Assembly (NCBI GenBank): GCA_025350445.1
Contig: JANXXV010000209.1
Location: 1-9,564 of the forward strand
From: Bryobacteraceae bacterium
Lineage (GTDB): Bacteria > Acidobacteriota > Terriglobia > Bryobacterales > Bryobacteraceae
DNA: 9,564 bases
Direction: 5' to 3'
Shown: one piece after another, positions 1-6,080 of the stretch
Numbering within the stretch: position 1 is the first letter of the stretch
How the letters are laid out: the number at the start of each line of letters is the position of its first letter
Position numbers and translations under genes: made by a program
The notes under the pieces: generated by a model
Seen by the model: the letters and a program-made list of their open reading frames with translations, nothing else
The model's database searches: none
Told to the model about the DNA's origin: nothing

Positions 1-48
1 CCTCCATCGGCTATTGCGCTTTCCAGCTTTACAGTTGAAACTCAAATC

Positions 49-978
49 TTGAGATCCTTCATCCCGGTTCTTCGCAGCGGCTTTCTGTACCTGTCCCGCC
101 AAAGCTGGCTGCGGCAATGGATGGAAACCTCCAGGACTTCCCAAAAACTCACGTCCCGATTTGTAGCCGGATTGACACTGGAAGACGGTCTGAGCGTGTG
201 CGCCTCGCTGAAAGCCGCGGGCATTATGTCTTCGCTCGACCACCTGGGCGAGAACGTTCATGAACTCGCCGAAGCCGACGCGGCTCGTGACGCCTATCTC
301 GCCGCTTTGGGGCGAATTGCCGACGCCGGTCTCCAGACCACCGTTTCCATGAAACTGACGGCCCTGGGGCTGGACCTCTCTGAAGACGCCGCCCGCCAAA
401 ACACCGCCGCACTGGTCGCCAGGGCGAAGGACACCGGCAGCCGGATCGAGATGGACATGGAGTCCACCGCCTATACCGAGCGTACCCTGAGGATTCTGCG
501 GGAGATGCATGGGCACGGCGGTCCGGTAAGAGCAGTGATTCAGGCCTATCTTCACCGTAGCTCCGCCGACATCGACCAACTGTGCCGCGACGGAATTCCG
601 GTCCGCCTTTGCAAAGGCGCCTATAAAGAGCCGCCCGAACTCGCATACCCCAAAAAGCAAGACGTCGACCGGAACTATCTCAAACTTATGAAAAAGCTGC
701 TGGATGACGGAGCCTATCCGGCCATAGCCAGCCATGATGAGGCCATTCTGGACGAAGCCATCCGCTACGTCCGGGAACGGAACTATTCCCCGGACCGCTT
801 TGAATTTCAGATGCTCTACGGCATCCGCCGGAGCCTGCAAGCGCGCATCGTGAAGGAAGGATTCCGCTTGCGCGTCTACGTGCCTTACGGCGCGGCATGG
901 TATCCGTACTTTATGCGGCGTTTGGCGGAACGGCCCGCCAACGTACTTTTCCTTCTCCGCAATCTGTTTCGCGGATAA
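49..978 (+). CDS. Proline dehydrogenase, monofunctional (FAD-dependent)
   Basis: Oxidises L-proline to delta-1-pyrroline-5-carboxylate on FAD, the first step of proline catabolism, passing electrons to the membrane quinone pool. The 309-residue product has the length of stand-alone (non-PutA) proline dehydrogenases and lacks an aldehyde dehydrogenase domain. Family landmarks in order: RFVAG at 37-41, LDHLGE at 63-68, SMKLTALG at 100-107 (K102 matches the catalytic-barrel lysine), EMDME at 134-138, PVRLCKGAYKE at 184-194, SHDEA at 228-232, FEFQMLYGIR at 251-260, and a C-terminal VPYGAAWYPYFMRRLAERPAN-type block at 278-298 whose paired R290/R291 match the proline-carboxylate-binding arginines. 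The start is uncertain: TTG at 49 fits where homologues begin, but no Shine-Dalgarno precedes it and the frame is open to base 1, so the gene may begin further left. No P5C dehydrogenase gene is visible nearby. Confidence 0.93.
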   Translation: MRSFIPVLRSGFLYLSRQSWLRQWMETSRTSQKLTSRFVAGLTLEDGLSVCASLKAAGIMSSLDHLGENVHELAEADAARDAYLAALGRIADAGLQTTVSMKLTALGLDLSEDAARQNTAALVARAKDTGSRIEMDMESTAYTERTLRILREMHGHGGPVRAVIQAYLHRSSADIDQLCRDGIPVRLCKGAYKEPPELAYPKKQDVDRNYLKLMKKLLDDGAYPAIASHDEAILDEAIRYVRERNYSPDRFEFQMLYGIRRSLQARIVKEGFRLRVYVPYGAAWYPYFMRRLAERPANVLFLLRNLFRG

Positions 979-1026
979 CCCGGTATTCAAGCAACTTCCG
1001 GGTGGGGTGTGGAGTCCAATGGGTGT

Positions 1027-1476
1027 ATGAAATACTGGGGCTTCCTGGCCGCCAAATTGGCGGTAGGTTCGGCGGTTCTGTTCGGCTTGTGGCTGGGAAT
1101 GTATACTTGGTACCCGTTCCCGGCATACTATGCCAGTCATCCCCAGGATGCCTTCATGCACGACCTGCCGTGGACGATGTTGATGTTCGTCTACAACCTG
1201 CTCTGTAACGCCGTCCTGGTATTCATTATCCTGGACCAGCGGTATCGTTGCCGGTCCTGTGGACGCCGGCTGCGCATGCCGGTCAGCTCCGGATCCCACG
1301 CGTACGTGATCCTCGGCCCGCCGCGCACCGATTACATCTGCATCTATGGCCATGGGACTTTGAAGGTGCCTGAATTGCAAATCACCGGGCGGGAAAAGCC
1401 GGACTGGAAAAAGAACGACGACAATATGTGGAAAGAGCTCTTTTCATTGCCGGGAAAACGCACGGACGACGACTAA
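1027..1476 (+). CDS. Two-helix membrane protein with C-terminal zinc-ribbon-like CxxC/CxxxH domain
   Basis: Function unknown. From the ATG at 1027 the product has 149 residues. Two hydrophobic helices at about 7-28 and 49-69 flank a short loop rich in Tyr, His and Pro. A soluble tail follows in which C75-x2-C78 (CRSC) and C105-x3-H109 (CIYGH) could form a CCCH zinc site. The tail reads like a degenerate zinc ribbon, with RLRMPV after the first pair and GTLKVPELQ after the second. I associate this architecture with small Acidobacteriota proteins of no known role; that is recollection, not a search. An in-frame GTG at 1009 would add six residues. GGAG at 1011-1014 lies 12 bases before the ATG, so neither start is firmly decided. 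It follows proline dehydrogenase on the same strand after 48 bases and ends 3 bases from the oppositely oriented bacterioferritin-like gene. Confidence 0.75.
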   Translation: MKYWGFLAAKLAVGSAVLFGLWLGMYTWYPFPAYYASHPQDAFMHDLPWTMLMFVYNLLCNAVLVFIILDQRYRCRSCGRRLRMPVSSGSHAYVILGPPRTDYICIYGHGTLKVPELQITGREKPDWKKNDDNMWKELFSLPGKRTDDD

Positions 1477-1479
1477 TCT

Positions 1480-1869
1480 TCAGTCTTCGAGCGGTTGTTG
1501 GGCCAGATAAGTTTCAAGGCCGATCTCCGAGATGACGTGGAGCTGGCCTTCCAGGTAGTCGACACGCTCTTCGTCGTCCACCAGGATCGCGTGGAATAAC
1601 TCGCGCGAAACATCGTCCCCGGATTCGACGGCATACTTGGTAGCGGCCTTCAGCCTTGGTATCCCGTCAAGTTTCAGCGCAAGCTCGCTCTTGAGAAGAG
1701 CTTTCACGTCCGTGCCTGCCCTGACCGGACCACTCCGGGTCAAATTCGGCGTCCCTTTCAGCAACAGAATCCGCGCCACCAGTTTCCCGGCGTGCTGCTG
1801 GTTCACCGCGGTCAATTCCGCGTTCAGCACATCGTTCAGAAACTCGATCATTTTGATGTCGCCCGGCAT
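1480..1869 (-). CDS. Bacterioferritin-like protein with internal deletion and lost ferroxidase site
   Basis: The product (129 residues) aligns along its whole length with bacterioferritin, the haem-containing iron-storage cage subunit of about 158 residues. MPGDIKMIEFLNDVLNAELT matches the start of helix A. RILLLKGTPNL, SELALKLDG, VSRELFHAIL, DEERVDYLEGQL and GLETYLAQQ match helices B to E with no further gaps. After A-V-N-Q at 21-24 the sequence jumps to QHA at 25-27, so 28 residues are missing in frame relative to E. coli Bfr (its residues 25-52), including ligand E51 and haem ligand M52. Against E. coli numbering, E18 and H54 remain (E18, H26), while E94 is K66, E127 is D99 and H130 is R102. 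Ferroxidase and haem binding are therefore unlikely. The frame is intact over 390 bases. An upstream in-frame extension to 2436 is antisense to the neighbouring gene and is excluded. The ATG at 1869 matches the family start; its Shine-Dalgarno is weak. Confidence 0.82.
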   Translation of the reverse strand: MPGDIKMIEFLNDVLNAELTAVNQQHAGKLVARILLLKGTPNLTRSGPVRAGTDVKALLKSELALKLDGIPRLKAATKYAVESGDDVSRELFHAILVDDEERVDYLEGQLHVISEIGLETYLAQQPLED

Positions 1870-1949
1870 GGATGCTCTGAGTATACTGCCGCAGTTTTCA
1901 TGAAACGTTTCCTTCGCGTTGGCAGTCCGACAAAACAGCAGGAGCACAC
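1870..1949. promoter_or_regulatory. Divergent intergenic region with three short perfect palindromes
   Basis: This 80-base spacer separates the start codons of the bacterioferritin-like gene (minus) and the DUF892 gene (plus), so both promoters should lie in or near it. It holds AGTATACT at 1880-1887, TTTCATGAAA at 1896-1905 and AAACGTTT at 1903-1910, each a perfect palindrome, the last two overlapping. AGTATACT contains TATACT on both strands and so could be a -10 element in either direction, but I find no convincing -35 partner. AGGAG at 1940-1944 is the Shine-Dalgarno of the plus-strand gene, 5 bases before its ATG. The operator role is inference. Confidence 0.35.
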
Positions 1950-2453
1950 ATGAAGATTGAAAGCTTGGAAGAACTATTCGTAGAAGAATTGAAGGACCTT
2001 TACCACGCTGAAAAGCAGCTTGTAAAGGCATTGCCAAAAATGGTGAAGGCGGCGTCTTCGGACGAGTTGCGAAAGGCCTTCGCCGACCATCTGGAACAGA
2101 CGAAGAACCACGTCCTTCGGCTCGAACAGGTTTTCGAAACGGTGGACGAAAAAGCAAAAGCCAAGGTATGCAAAGGCATGCAAGGCCTGATTGAAGAGGG
2201 TCAGGAGACCATTGCGGAAGATGCGGTGGAGCAGTTGGCGGATTTGGGCTTGATCGCGTCGGCTCAAAAAGTGGAACATTACGAGATTTCCGGCTATGGG
2301 ACGATGCGCGCGTTCGCGCAAATCCTCGGGAACCGCGAGGCCGAGCGGTTGCTTTCGGAAACGCTGAAAGAAGAAGAGGCGGCCGACAAACTGCTCTCCG
2401 GAATCTCGCAGTCACTGCTGAAGGAAACACCGGCAATGTCCGCGGAAGCTTAG
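1950..2453 (+). CDS. Ferritin-like DUF892 (YciE/YciF-type) stress protein
   Basis: A 167-residue, almost wholly helical cytoplasmic protein of the DUF892 family, a ferritin-like four-helix bundle with a di-metal site, usually found among stress-induced genes; the biochemical role is not established. Diagnostic blocks are SLEELFVEELKDLYHAEKQL at 5-24, the DHLEQTKNHVLRLEQVFE-like stretch at 47-63, CKGMQGLIEEGQE at 74-86, KVEHYEISGYGTMRAFA at 107-123 and LLSETLKEEEAADKLL at 134-149. Candidate metal ligands are the conserved Glu/His of these helices (E13, H19, E49, H54, E112, E141). The ATG at 1950 has a clear AGGAG 5 bases upstream. It is divergent from the bacterioferritin-like gene and ends 28 bases before ku on the same strand, so it probably heads a transcript that includes ku. 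Confidence 0.92.
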   Translation: MKIESLEELFVEELKDLYHAEKQLVKALPKMVKAASSDELRKAFADHLEQTKNHVLRLEQVFETVDEKAKAKVCKGMQGLIEEGQETIAEDAVEQLADLGLIASAQKVEHYEISGYGTMRAFAQILGNREAERLLSETLKEEEAADKLLSGISQSLLKETPAMSAEA

Positions 2454-2481
2454 CGAATCAACCGCTGGCGGAGGAAGGGTT

Positions 2482-3309
2482 ATGGCATCGACGGTTTGGA
2501 AGGGATACATCGCATTCGGGTTGGTTTCCATCCCGATCCGCCTGCTGGCGGCTGTCCGCGGGGAGCGGGTCGGGTTCCACCAGATCCACGAAGTCTGCAA
2601 TTCGCGCATCCGCCAGCAACTTTTCTGTCCCACCTGCGATCGGGTGGTGGAGCGTTCCGAGATCGCCAAGGGATATGAGGTTTCGAAAGACAACTACGTC
2701 TTGGTTGAAGACGCCGAGGTTAAGAAGATTGCTCCAGCGTCCTCGGAAACAATGGAGATCCGGCAGTTTGTCAAGTTGGCTGATATCGATCCGATGTACT
2801 TCGACTCGTCGTTTTACGTAGTGCCCGAAGAGGCAGGGAAAAGGGCTTATCAACTGTTGCTGAACGCGATGGAAAAGCTGGAGTACGTCGCCCTGGCGCA
2901 AGTGACCATGCATCAGCGCGAATACGCCGTTGCGCTGCGGCAGCACAAGAACGGGCTTATGTTGCACACGTTGTTCTACGCCAATGAGGTTCGCGACGTT
3001 CCGGAGTATGGCGCGCAGTCCGGCGTGGAGGTCAAGAATCGGGAACTCGAAATGGCGGAGAAATTGATTCAGGCGTTGGCGCAGCCCTTCGAACCGGAAA
3101 GGCTGGAGGATGAATACCAGAAGAAGCTTTTGGAATTGGTGGAGGCGAAGAGCGCCGGCCGCACGATCAAGGGAGTCCCTCACAAGCAGATCGCGGCCGT
3201 AGGCGATCTGATGGCGGCGTTGCGGAAAAGCCTGTCCGCAAAGGCTTCCGCCGCGGTTGCGAAACGCAAACCGATTCTGATTTCCCATCACAAGAAAGCA
3301 GCGGGTTAG
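2482..3309 (+). CDS. ku: Ku, DNA end-binding protein of bacterial non-homologous end joining
   Basis: A homodimeric ring that threads onto broken DNA ends and recruits LigD. The 275-residue product has the bacterial Ku core: the opening MASTVWKGYIAFGLVSIPIR, a CNSRIRQQLFCPTCDR region with C49-x2-C52, the KGYEVSKDNYVLVEDAE block at 63-79, FDSSFYVVPEE at 107-117 and the bridge region around LRQHKNGLMLHTLFYANEVR at 152-171. The tail from about 244 (LRKSLSAKASAAVAKRK) is lysine-rich, as in Ku proteins whose C-terminus contacts DNA and LigD. The ATG at 2482 follows the purine-rich GAGGAAGGG (2471-2479). It lies 28 bases after the DUF892 gene and 17 bases before the broken small gene, all on one strand, while ligD converges from the right. 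The protein appears complete. Confidence 0.97.
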   Translation: MASTVWKGYIAFGLVSIPIRLLAAVRGERVGFHQIHEVCNSRIRQQLFCPTCDRVVERSEIAKGYEVSKDNYVLVEDAEVKKIAPASSETMEIRQFVKLADIDPMYFDSSFYVVPEEAGKRAYQLLLNAMEKLEYVALAQVTMHQREYAVALRQHKNGLMLHTLFYANEVRDVPEYGAQSGVEVKNRELEMAEKLIQALAQPFEPERLEDEYQKKLLELVEAKSAGRTIKGVPHKQIAAVGDLMAALRKSLSAKASAAVAKRKPILISHHKKAAG

Positions 3310-3326
3310 CGCGCTACGCTAAGACT

Positions 3327-3597
3327 ATGGGCCGGAGGGACGAGTGGCGGAATGTTCTCGATTCTGAAGTAGGACGTTGGTCCGCCCTTTCCTATTCGGA
3401 CTTGGTTTGCAAGTTGCGCGATCTGCAAGTGGATGAGCTGGAATTCGAATCCAAAAAGTACCAGGTGGAAGTTGAGCTTTTGGCGAACACCGGCGAACAC
3501 CGGCGAACACCTTACTGTCAGGGTTTCGGTGGATGACGGTAGTCTTCCGGCGTCGATTTGGCCTGCGACACGCATCTTCGGAAGCCACAAAGCATAA
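3327..3597 (+). pseudogene. Small uncharacterised gene frameshifted by a 10-base repeat expansion
   Basis: As read, the frame from ATG 3327 stops after 69 residues (at 3536), the last dozen out of character. Removing one of three tandem 10-base units (3482-3511) joins it to a downstream frame running to TAA at 3595-3597. The restored protein would have 86 residues, passing from YQVEVELLANTGEH directly into LTVRVSVDDGSLPASIWPAT. The joined sequence alternates hydrophobic and polar residues as in a small beta-rich domain after an N-terminal helical part (SALSYSDLVCKLRDL). I recall similar small acidobacterial proteins with a VDDGSLP stretch but know no function. It starts 17 bases after ku, without a clear Shine-Dalgarno, so it probably relied on read-through transcription from ku. 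It could be a dead gene, a slippage-switched gene, or an assembly error in a repeat. It fills most of the 318-base ku-ligD gap. Confidence 0.6.
3482..3511 (+). repeat. Tandem repeat, 10-base unit GGCGAACACC x3
   Basis: Three perfect head-to-tail copies of GGCGAACACC start at 3482, 3492 and 3502. The unit is not a multiple of three, so each copy gained or lost shifts the frame. Two copies would keep the surrounding small gene open to 3597; three copies break it. Confidence 0.95.
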
Positions 3598-3619
3598 CGC
3601 ATAACGCATAACGCATAAC
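3592..3619 (+). repeat. Tandem repeat, 7-base unit GCATAAC x4
   Basis: Four perfect copies of GCATAAC are followed by the partial, diverged GCACAGC, ending 8 bases before the ligD stop codon. The first copy supplies the TAA (3595-3597) that ends the restored frame of the broken small gene. It lies between convergent genes. No rho-independent terminator hairpin is seen here. Confidence 0.95.
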
Positions 3620-3627
3620 GCACAGCG

Positions 3628-6015
3628 CTACGAGGTCACCAGCGCCTGAAGATTCTTCAATGCTGCATCGAGCACCTGCTTGTTCGTCAAAACGTCGCTG
3701 AACAGTTCGGGCTTTCTCTCAAACCTGCTGAGTGCATTCCGCAGGTGAAACTTCTCCGGCGAAAGCCTTGGGGTGACCTCTTTCCAATCCAGTGGAGTGG
3801 CTACCAAGGCGTCGGGATTCGCCCGTAAAACATACGGCGCGGAGATGGTTTCCCCTTTTCCGATTTGAAGATAATCGAAGTACACTCTACCCTTCTTCCG
3901 GCTCGCGATACTGCGGGGCGTGGTGAAGAGTTCCGGGTTCTTCTGCGTGACCAGCATCGAAAGAATCTCCGCGAACGAACGCGCCTGATCGTAGCTGTAC
4001 TTGGCGGCGACCGGAATGTAAATGTGCATGCCATCACCACCGGTCGTTTTCGGATAGCCTGTGATTTCCAGCTTGTCCAGAATCTTTCGAATGGCTTGCG
4101 CCGCCTTCACCACCATGCTGAAAGCGCAGTCGTTCGCATCCAGATCCAACAGGATGTAGTCGGGGTTGTCCAGCGATCCGATCCTGCTCATCCATGGATT
4201 GTGATCGATACAGCCCAGGTTCACCAGATACCGCAGGCTCTCGCGATCGTTACAGACAATGAATTCCGGGTCGCCCGGTTTTTCTCCCGGTGCTTTGAGT
4301 GCGGCTGGGAATCCCGGTCCGGGATGTTTCTGAAAGAAAAACTTGCCTTCCACTCCATTCGGGTAGCGCTTCAGCGCCAGCGGACGCTGCTCAAGAAATG
4401 GCAGCAATAGATCGGCTACACCGTCGTAATAGGCAAGCACGTCTCCCTTGGTGTAGTTGTGTTTCGGATAAAAGACCTTGTTGAGATTCGTCATGTGGAC
4501 TCTTGCGGGCGGGGCCTCCCGAACGCAATCCCGGGGGCTGGCATCCGTACGCAGGCCAAGGAAAACCGGCGCGCGCAGATGCCCGTCCGCTGTCCACTGC
4601 GCGAATTTCACTTCGCAGACGAGTTCCGGCTTCACCCAGGCAACGCCCTTATTCGATGGTAGCTTATATGAGGAGAACGGGCTCTTCGCAACGATCAGCG
4701 ATTGCAGCCGGACGTAGATTTCGGAAAGGGATTTTTCGTTGAAGCCAGTGCCAACGTTGCCGCAATACTGGAGCGAACCGCCCTCAAAAAAGCCCAACAT
4801 GAGAGACGCGAAGGTTTTCCGTGCTCCCTTTGTATAACCGCAGATGACAAATTCCTGCTGTTGCACAAGCTTGATTTTGAGCCACGCGGAACTGCGCTTC
4901 GATTCGTAAGTGCTATCGGCCCGTTTGGCCATGATGCCTTCGAGTCCGCTCTTTCCCGCTTCCTCCAATAGCTGCTTACCCTGATCCTCGAAGTGTTCCG
5001 AGTACCGGAAGCGTCCGCTATTGAAAAAGATCGACTTCAACAGCTTCTTTCGCTCGATGAGAGGGAATTCTCGAAGATCGACCCCGTTGTGATAGAGCAG
5101 ATCGAAGGCAAAATACGAGACGGGCGTGGCTGCGGCGGCCGCCGCGATGGATGCTTTACCGGACGCCATAATCCGCGGTTGCAACAACTGGAAATGCGGC
5201 CGGCCCTGTTCGTCGAGAGCGGCAATCTCCCCGTCCACTACTGCTGTCTTGGCTTCCAGCGCTTCAGCAAACCCGGACAATTCGGGATACTGCGAGGTGA
5301 TCCGTTCGCCTTTACGCGGGTAGAATTCCACGCGTCCATCTTCGATGTAGGCGAGCGCCCGAACGCCATCCCACTTGATTTCATAGAGCCAACCCTTTCC
5401 TGGAGGCGGCGCATCAACGATCATCGCTTTCATTGGTTCGATGCCCTTCGGCAGGGCGGCGATTTCGCCCTGCGTGCGTTGGGTGGCGATACTGTGGTCC
5501 GCGGTCTCAATCCGCCAGGTTTCGTCCGCTGCCTCATCACGGTGCTTGATCAACAACCACTCGTTCTTCTTGGCATGCTTCATACGAATAAGCGCGAATC
5601 CGCCGTGCAGCTTTTCACCGGTAAGCTCAAACTTCAGTTCTCCATCGGCGATTTGTTGCGCGGCTGGAACCGGGCCTACGGGTTGGAACGTACCGCTGTC
5701 CCACAGCATCACGCTGCCCGCGCCATAGTTGCCCTCCGGGATGTTCCCTTCGAAGGTGCCATAATCCAGCGGGTGATCCTCCACTTGTACGGCTAACCGC
5801 TTCTGCTTGGGGTCGAGCGAAGGCCCCTTCGGAATCGCCCAGGATTTCAGAACACCGTCGACTTCCAACCGGAAATCATAGTGAAGCCTGGTGGCATCAT
5901 GCCGCTGGATGAAATATCGGTACGGCCGCGCCACTTTTGGGCGCTTCACCGGTGATCCTTCCGGTTCCGGAGTTCCGGAAAAATTTCGCTTTCGTTTGTA
6001 TTCGTCCAGGTCCAT
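3628..6015 (-). CDS. ligD: LigD, ATP-dependent DNA ligase D (PE-LIG-POL)
   Basis: The end-processing and sealing enzyme of bacterial non-homologous end joining, partner of Ku; 795 residues from the ATG at 6015. The N-terminal 3'-phosphoesterase domain (about 30-175) has RHDATRLHYDFRLE with H39, H45 and D47, and DHPLDYGTFEGNIPEGNYG with H81 and Y85, matching metal-site residues of the Pseudomonas enzyme. The ligase domain (about 190-490) has motif I YEIKWDGVR with nucleotidyl lysine K214, EGIMAKR (359-365) and WLKIK (378-382). The C-terminal archaeo-eukaryotic-primase-type polymerase domain (about 505-775) has LLDLDAND with D624 and D626, TTGGDGMHIYIP with H664 and RVYFDYLQ with D714. The domain order is that of Pseudomonas LigD, not Mycobacterium. 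The start at 6015 is preferred over an in-frame ATG at 6060 because GGAG lies 5 bases upstream. A six-alanine run (about 291-296) sits within the ligase domain. It converges on ku, so the two are not in one operon. Confidence 0.97.
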   Translation of the reverse strand: MDLDEYKRKRNFSGTPEPEGSPVKRPKVARPYRYFIQRHDATRLHYDFRLEVDGVLKSWAIPKGPSLDPKQKRLAVQVEDHPLDYGTFEGNIPEGNYGAGSVMLWDSGTFQPVGPVPAAQQIADGELKFELTGEKLHGGFALIRMKHAKKNEWLLIKHRDEAADETWRIETADHSIATQRTQGEIAALPKGIEPMKAMIVDAPPPGKGWLYEIKWDGVRALAYIEDGRVEFYPRKGERITSQYPELSGFAEALEAKTAVVDGEIAALDEQGRPHFQLLQPRIMASGKASIAAAAAATPVSYFAFDLLYHNGVDLREFPLIERKKLLKSIFFNSGRFRYSEHFEDQGKQLLEEAGKSGLEGIMAKRADSTYESKRSSAWLKIKLVQQQEFVICGYTKGARKTFASLMLGFFEGGSLQYCGNVGTGFNEKSLSEIYVRLQSLIVAKSPFSSYKLPSNKGVAWVKPELVCEVKFAQWTADGHLRAPVFLGLRTDASPRDCVREAPPARVHMTNLNKVFYPKHNYTKGDVLAYYDGVADLLLPFLEQRPLALKRYPNGVEGKFFFQKHPGPGFPAALKAPGEKPGDPEFIVCNDRESLRYLVNLGCIDHNPWMSRIGSLDNPDYILLDLDANDCAFSMVVKAAQAIRKILDKLEITGYPKTTGGDGMHIYIPVAAKYSYDQARSFAEILSMLVTQKNPELFTTPRSIASRKKGRVYFDYLQIGKGETISAPYVLRANPDALVATPLDWKEVTPRLSPEKFHLRNALSRFERKPELFSDVLTNKQVLDAALKNLQALVTS

Positions 6016-6020
6016 GGGAT

Positions 6021-6024
6021 CTCC
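6021..6024 (-). promoter_or_regulatory. Shine-Dalgarno deciding the ligD start
   Basis: Read on the minus strand this is GGAG, followed by ATCCC and then ATG at 6015. The in-frame upstream ATG at 6060 has no comparable site, so the shorter LigD is favoured. Confidence 0.75.
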
Positions 6025-6036
6025 AGAAAATGGACG

Positions 6037-6049
6037 CGGCCAATGGCCG
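6037..6049. promoter_or_regulatory. Short inverted repeat in the ligD/peptidase divergent spacer
   Basis: CGGCC-AAT-GGCCG is a perfect 5-base inverted repeat in the 65-base gap between the divergent start codons of ligD (6015) and the M49-like peptidase (6081). I see no convincing -35/-10 pair in either direction. A role as operator is only a possibility; five bases is short enough to be chance. Confidence 0.2.
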
Positions 6050-6080
6050 ATTGGTGTCATTTTCTGCTGTACTGAAGGGG

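Noticed and set aside
1870..2436. N-terminal extension of about 189 residues on the bacterioferritin-like frame
   Set aside because: It is antisense to the well-supported DUF892 gene, is Pro/Arg/Ser-rich like a shadow frame, and the bacterioferritin homology begins exactly at the Met at 1869.
2458..3291. Minus-strand 277-codon open frame
   Set aside because: It mirrors ku, whose coding sequence is unambiguous; the His/Leu/Gln-rich product is typical of an antisense shadow.
3592..3627. CRISPR-like array or terminator at the ku-ligD junction
   Set aside because: The 7-base units are contiguous with no spacers, and there is no GC-rich hairpin with a T-run.
5122..5143. GC-rich triplet-like run in ligD as a functional repeat
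   Set aside because: It encodes a six-alanine run at a plausible surface loop of the ligase domain, keeps the frame, and is imperfect; probably a tolerated linker variation.
4993..5796. Plus-strand 267-codon open frame
   Set aside because: It lies wholly antisense to conserved LigD phosphoesterase and ligase domains and shows no recognisable domain or Shine-Dalgarno.
5937..6080. N-terminal extension of the M49-like peptidase into ligD
   Set aside because: It would overlap the conserved ligD start region, none of its start codons has a Shine-Dalgarno, and a signal-like segment begins at ATG 6081.
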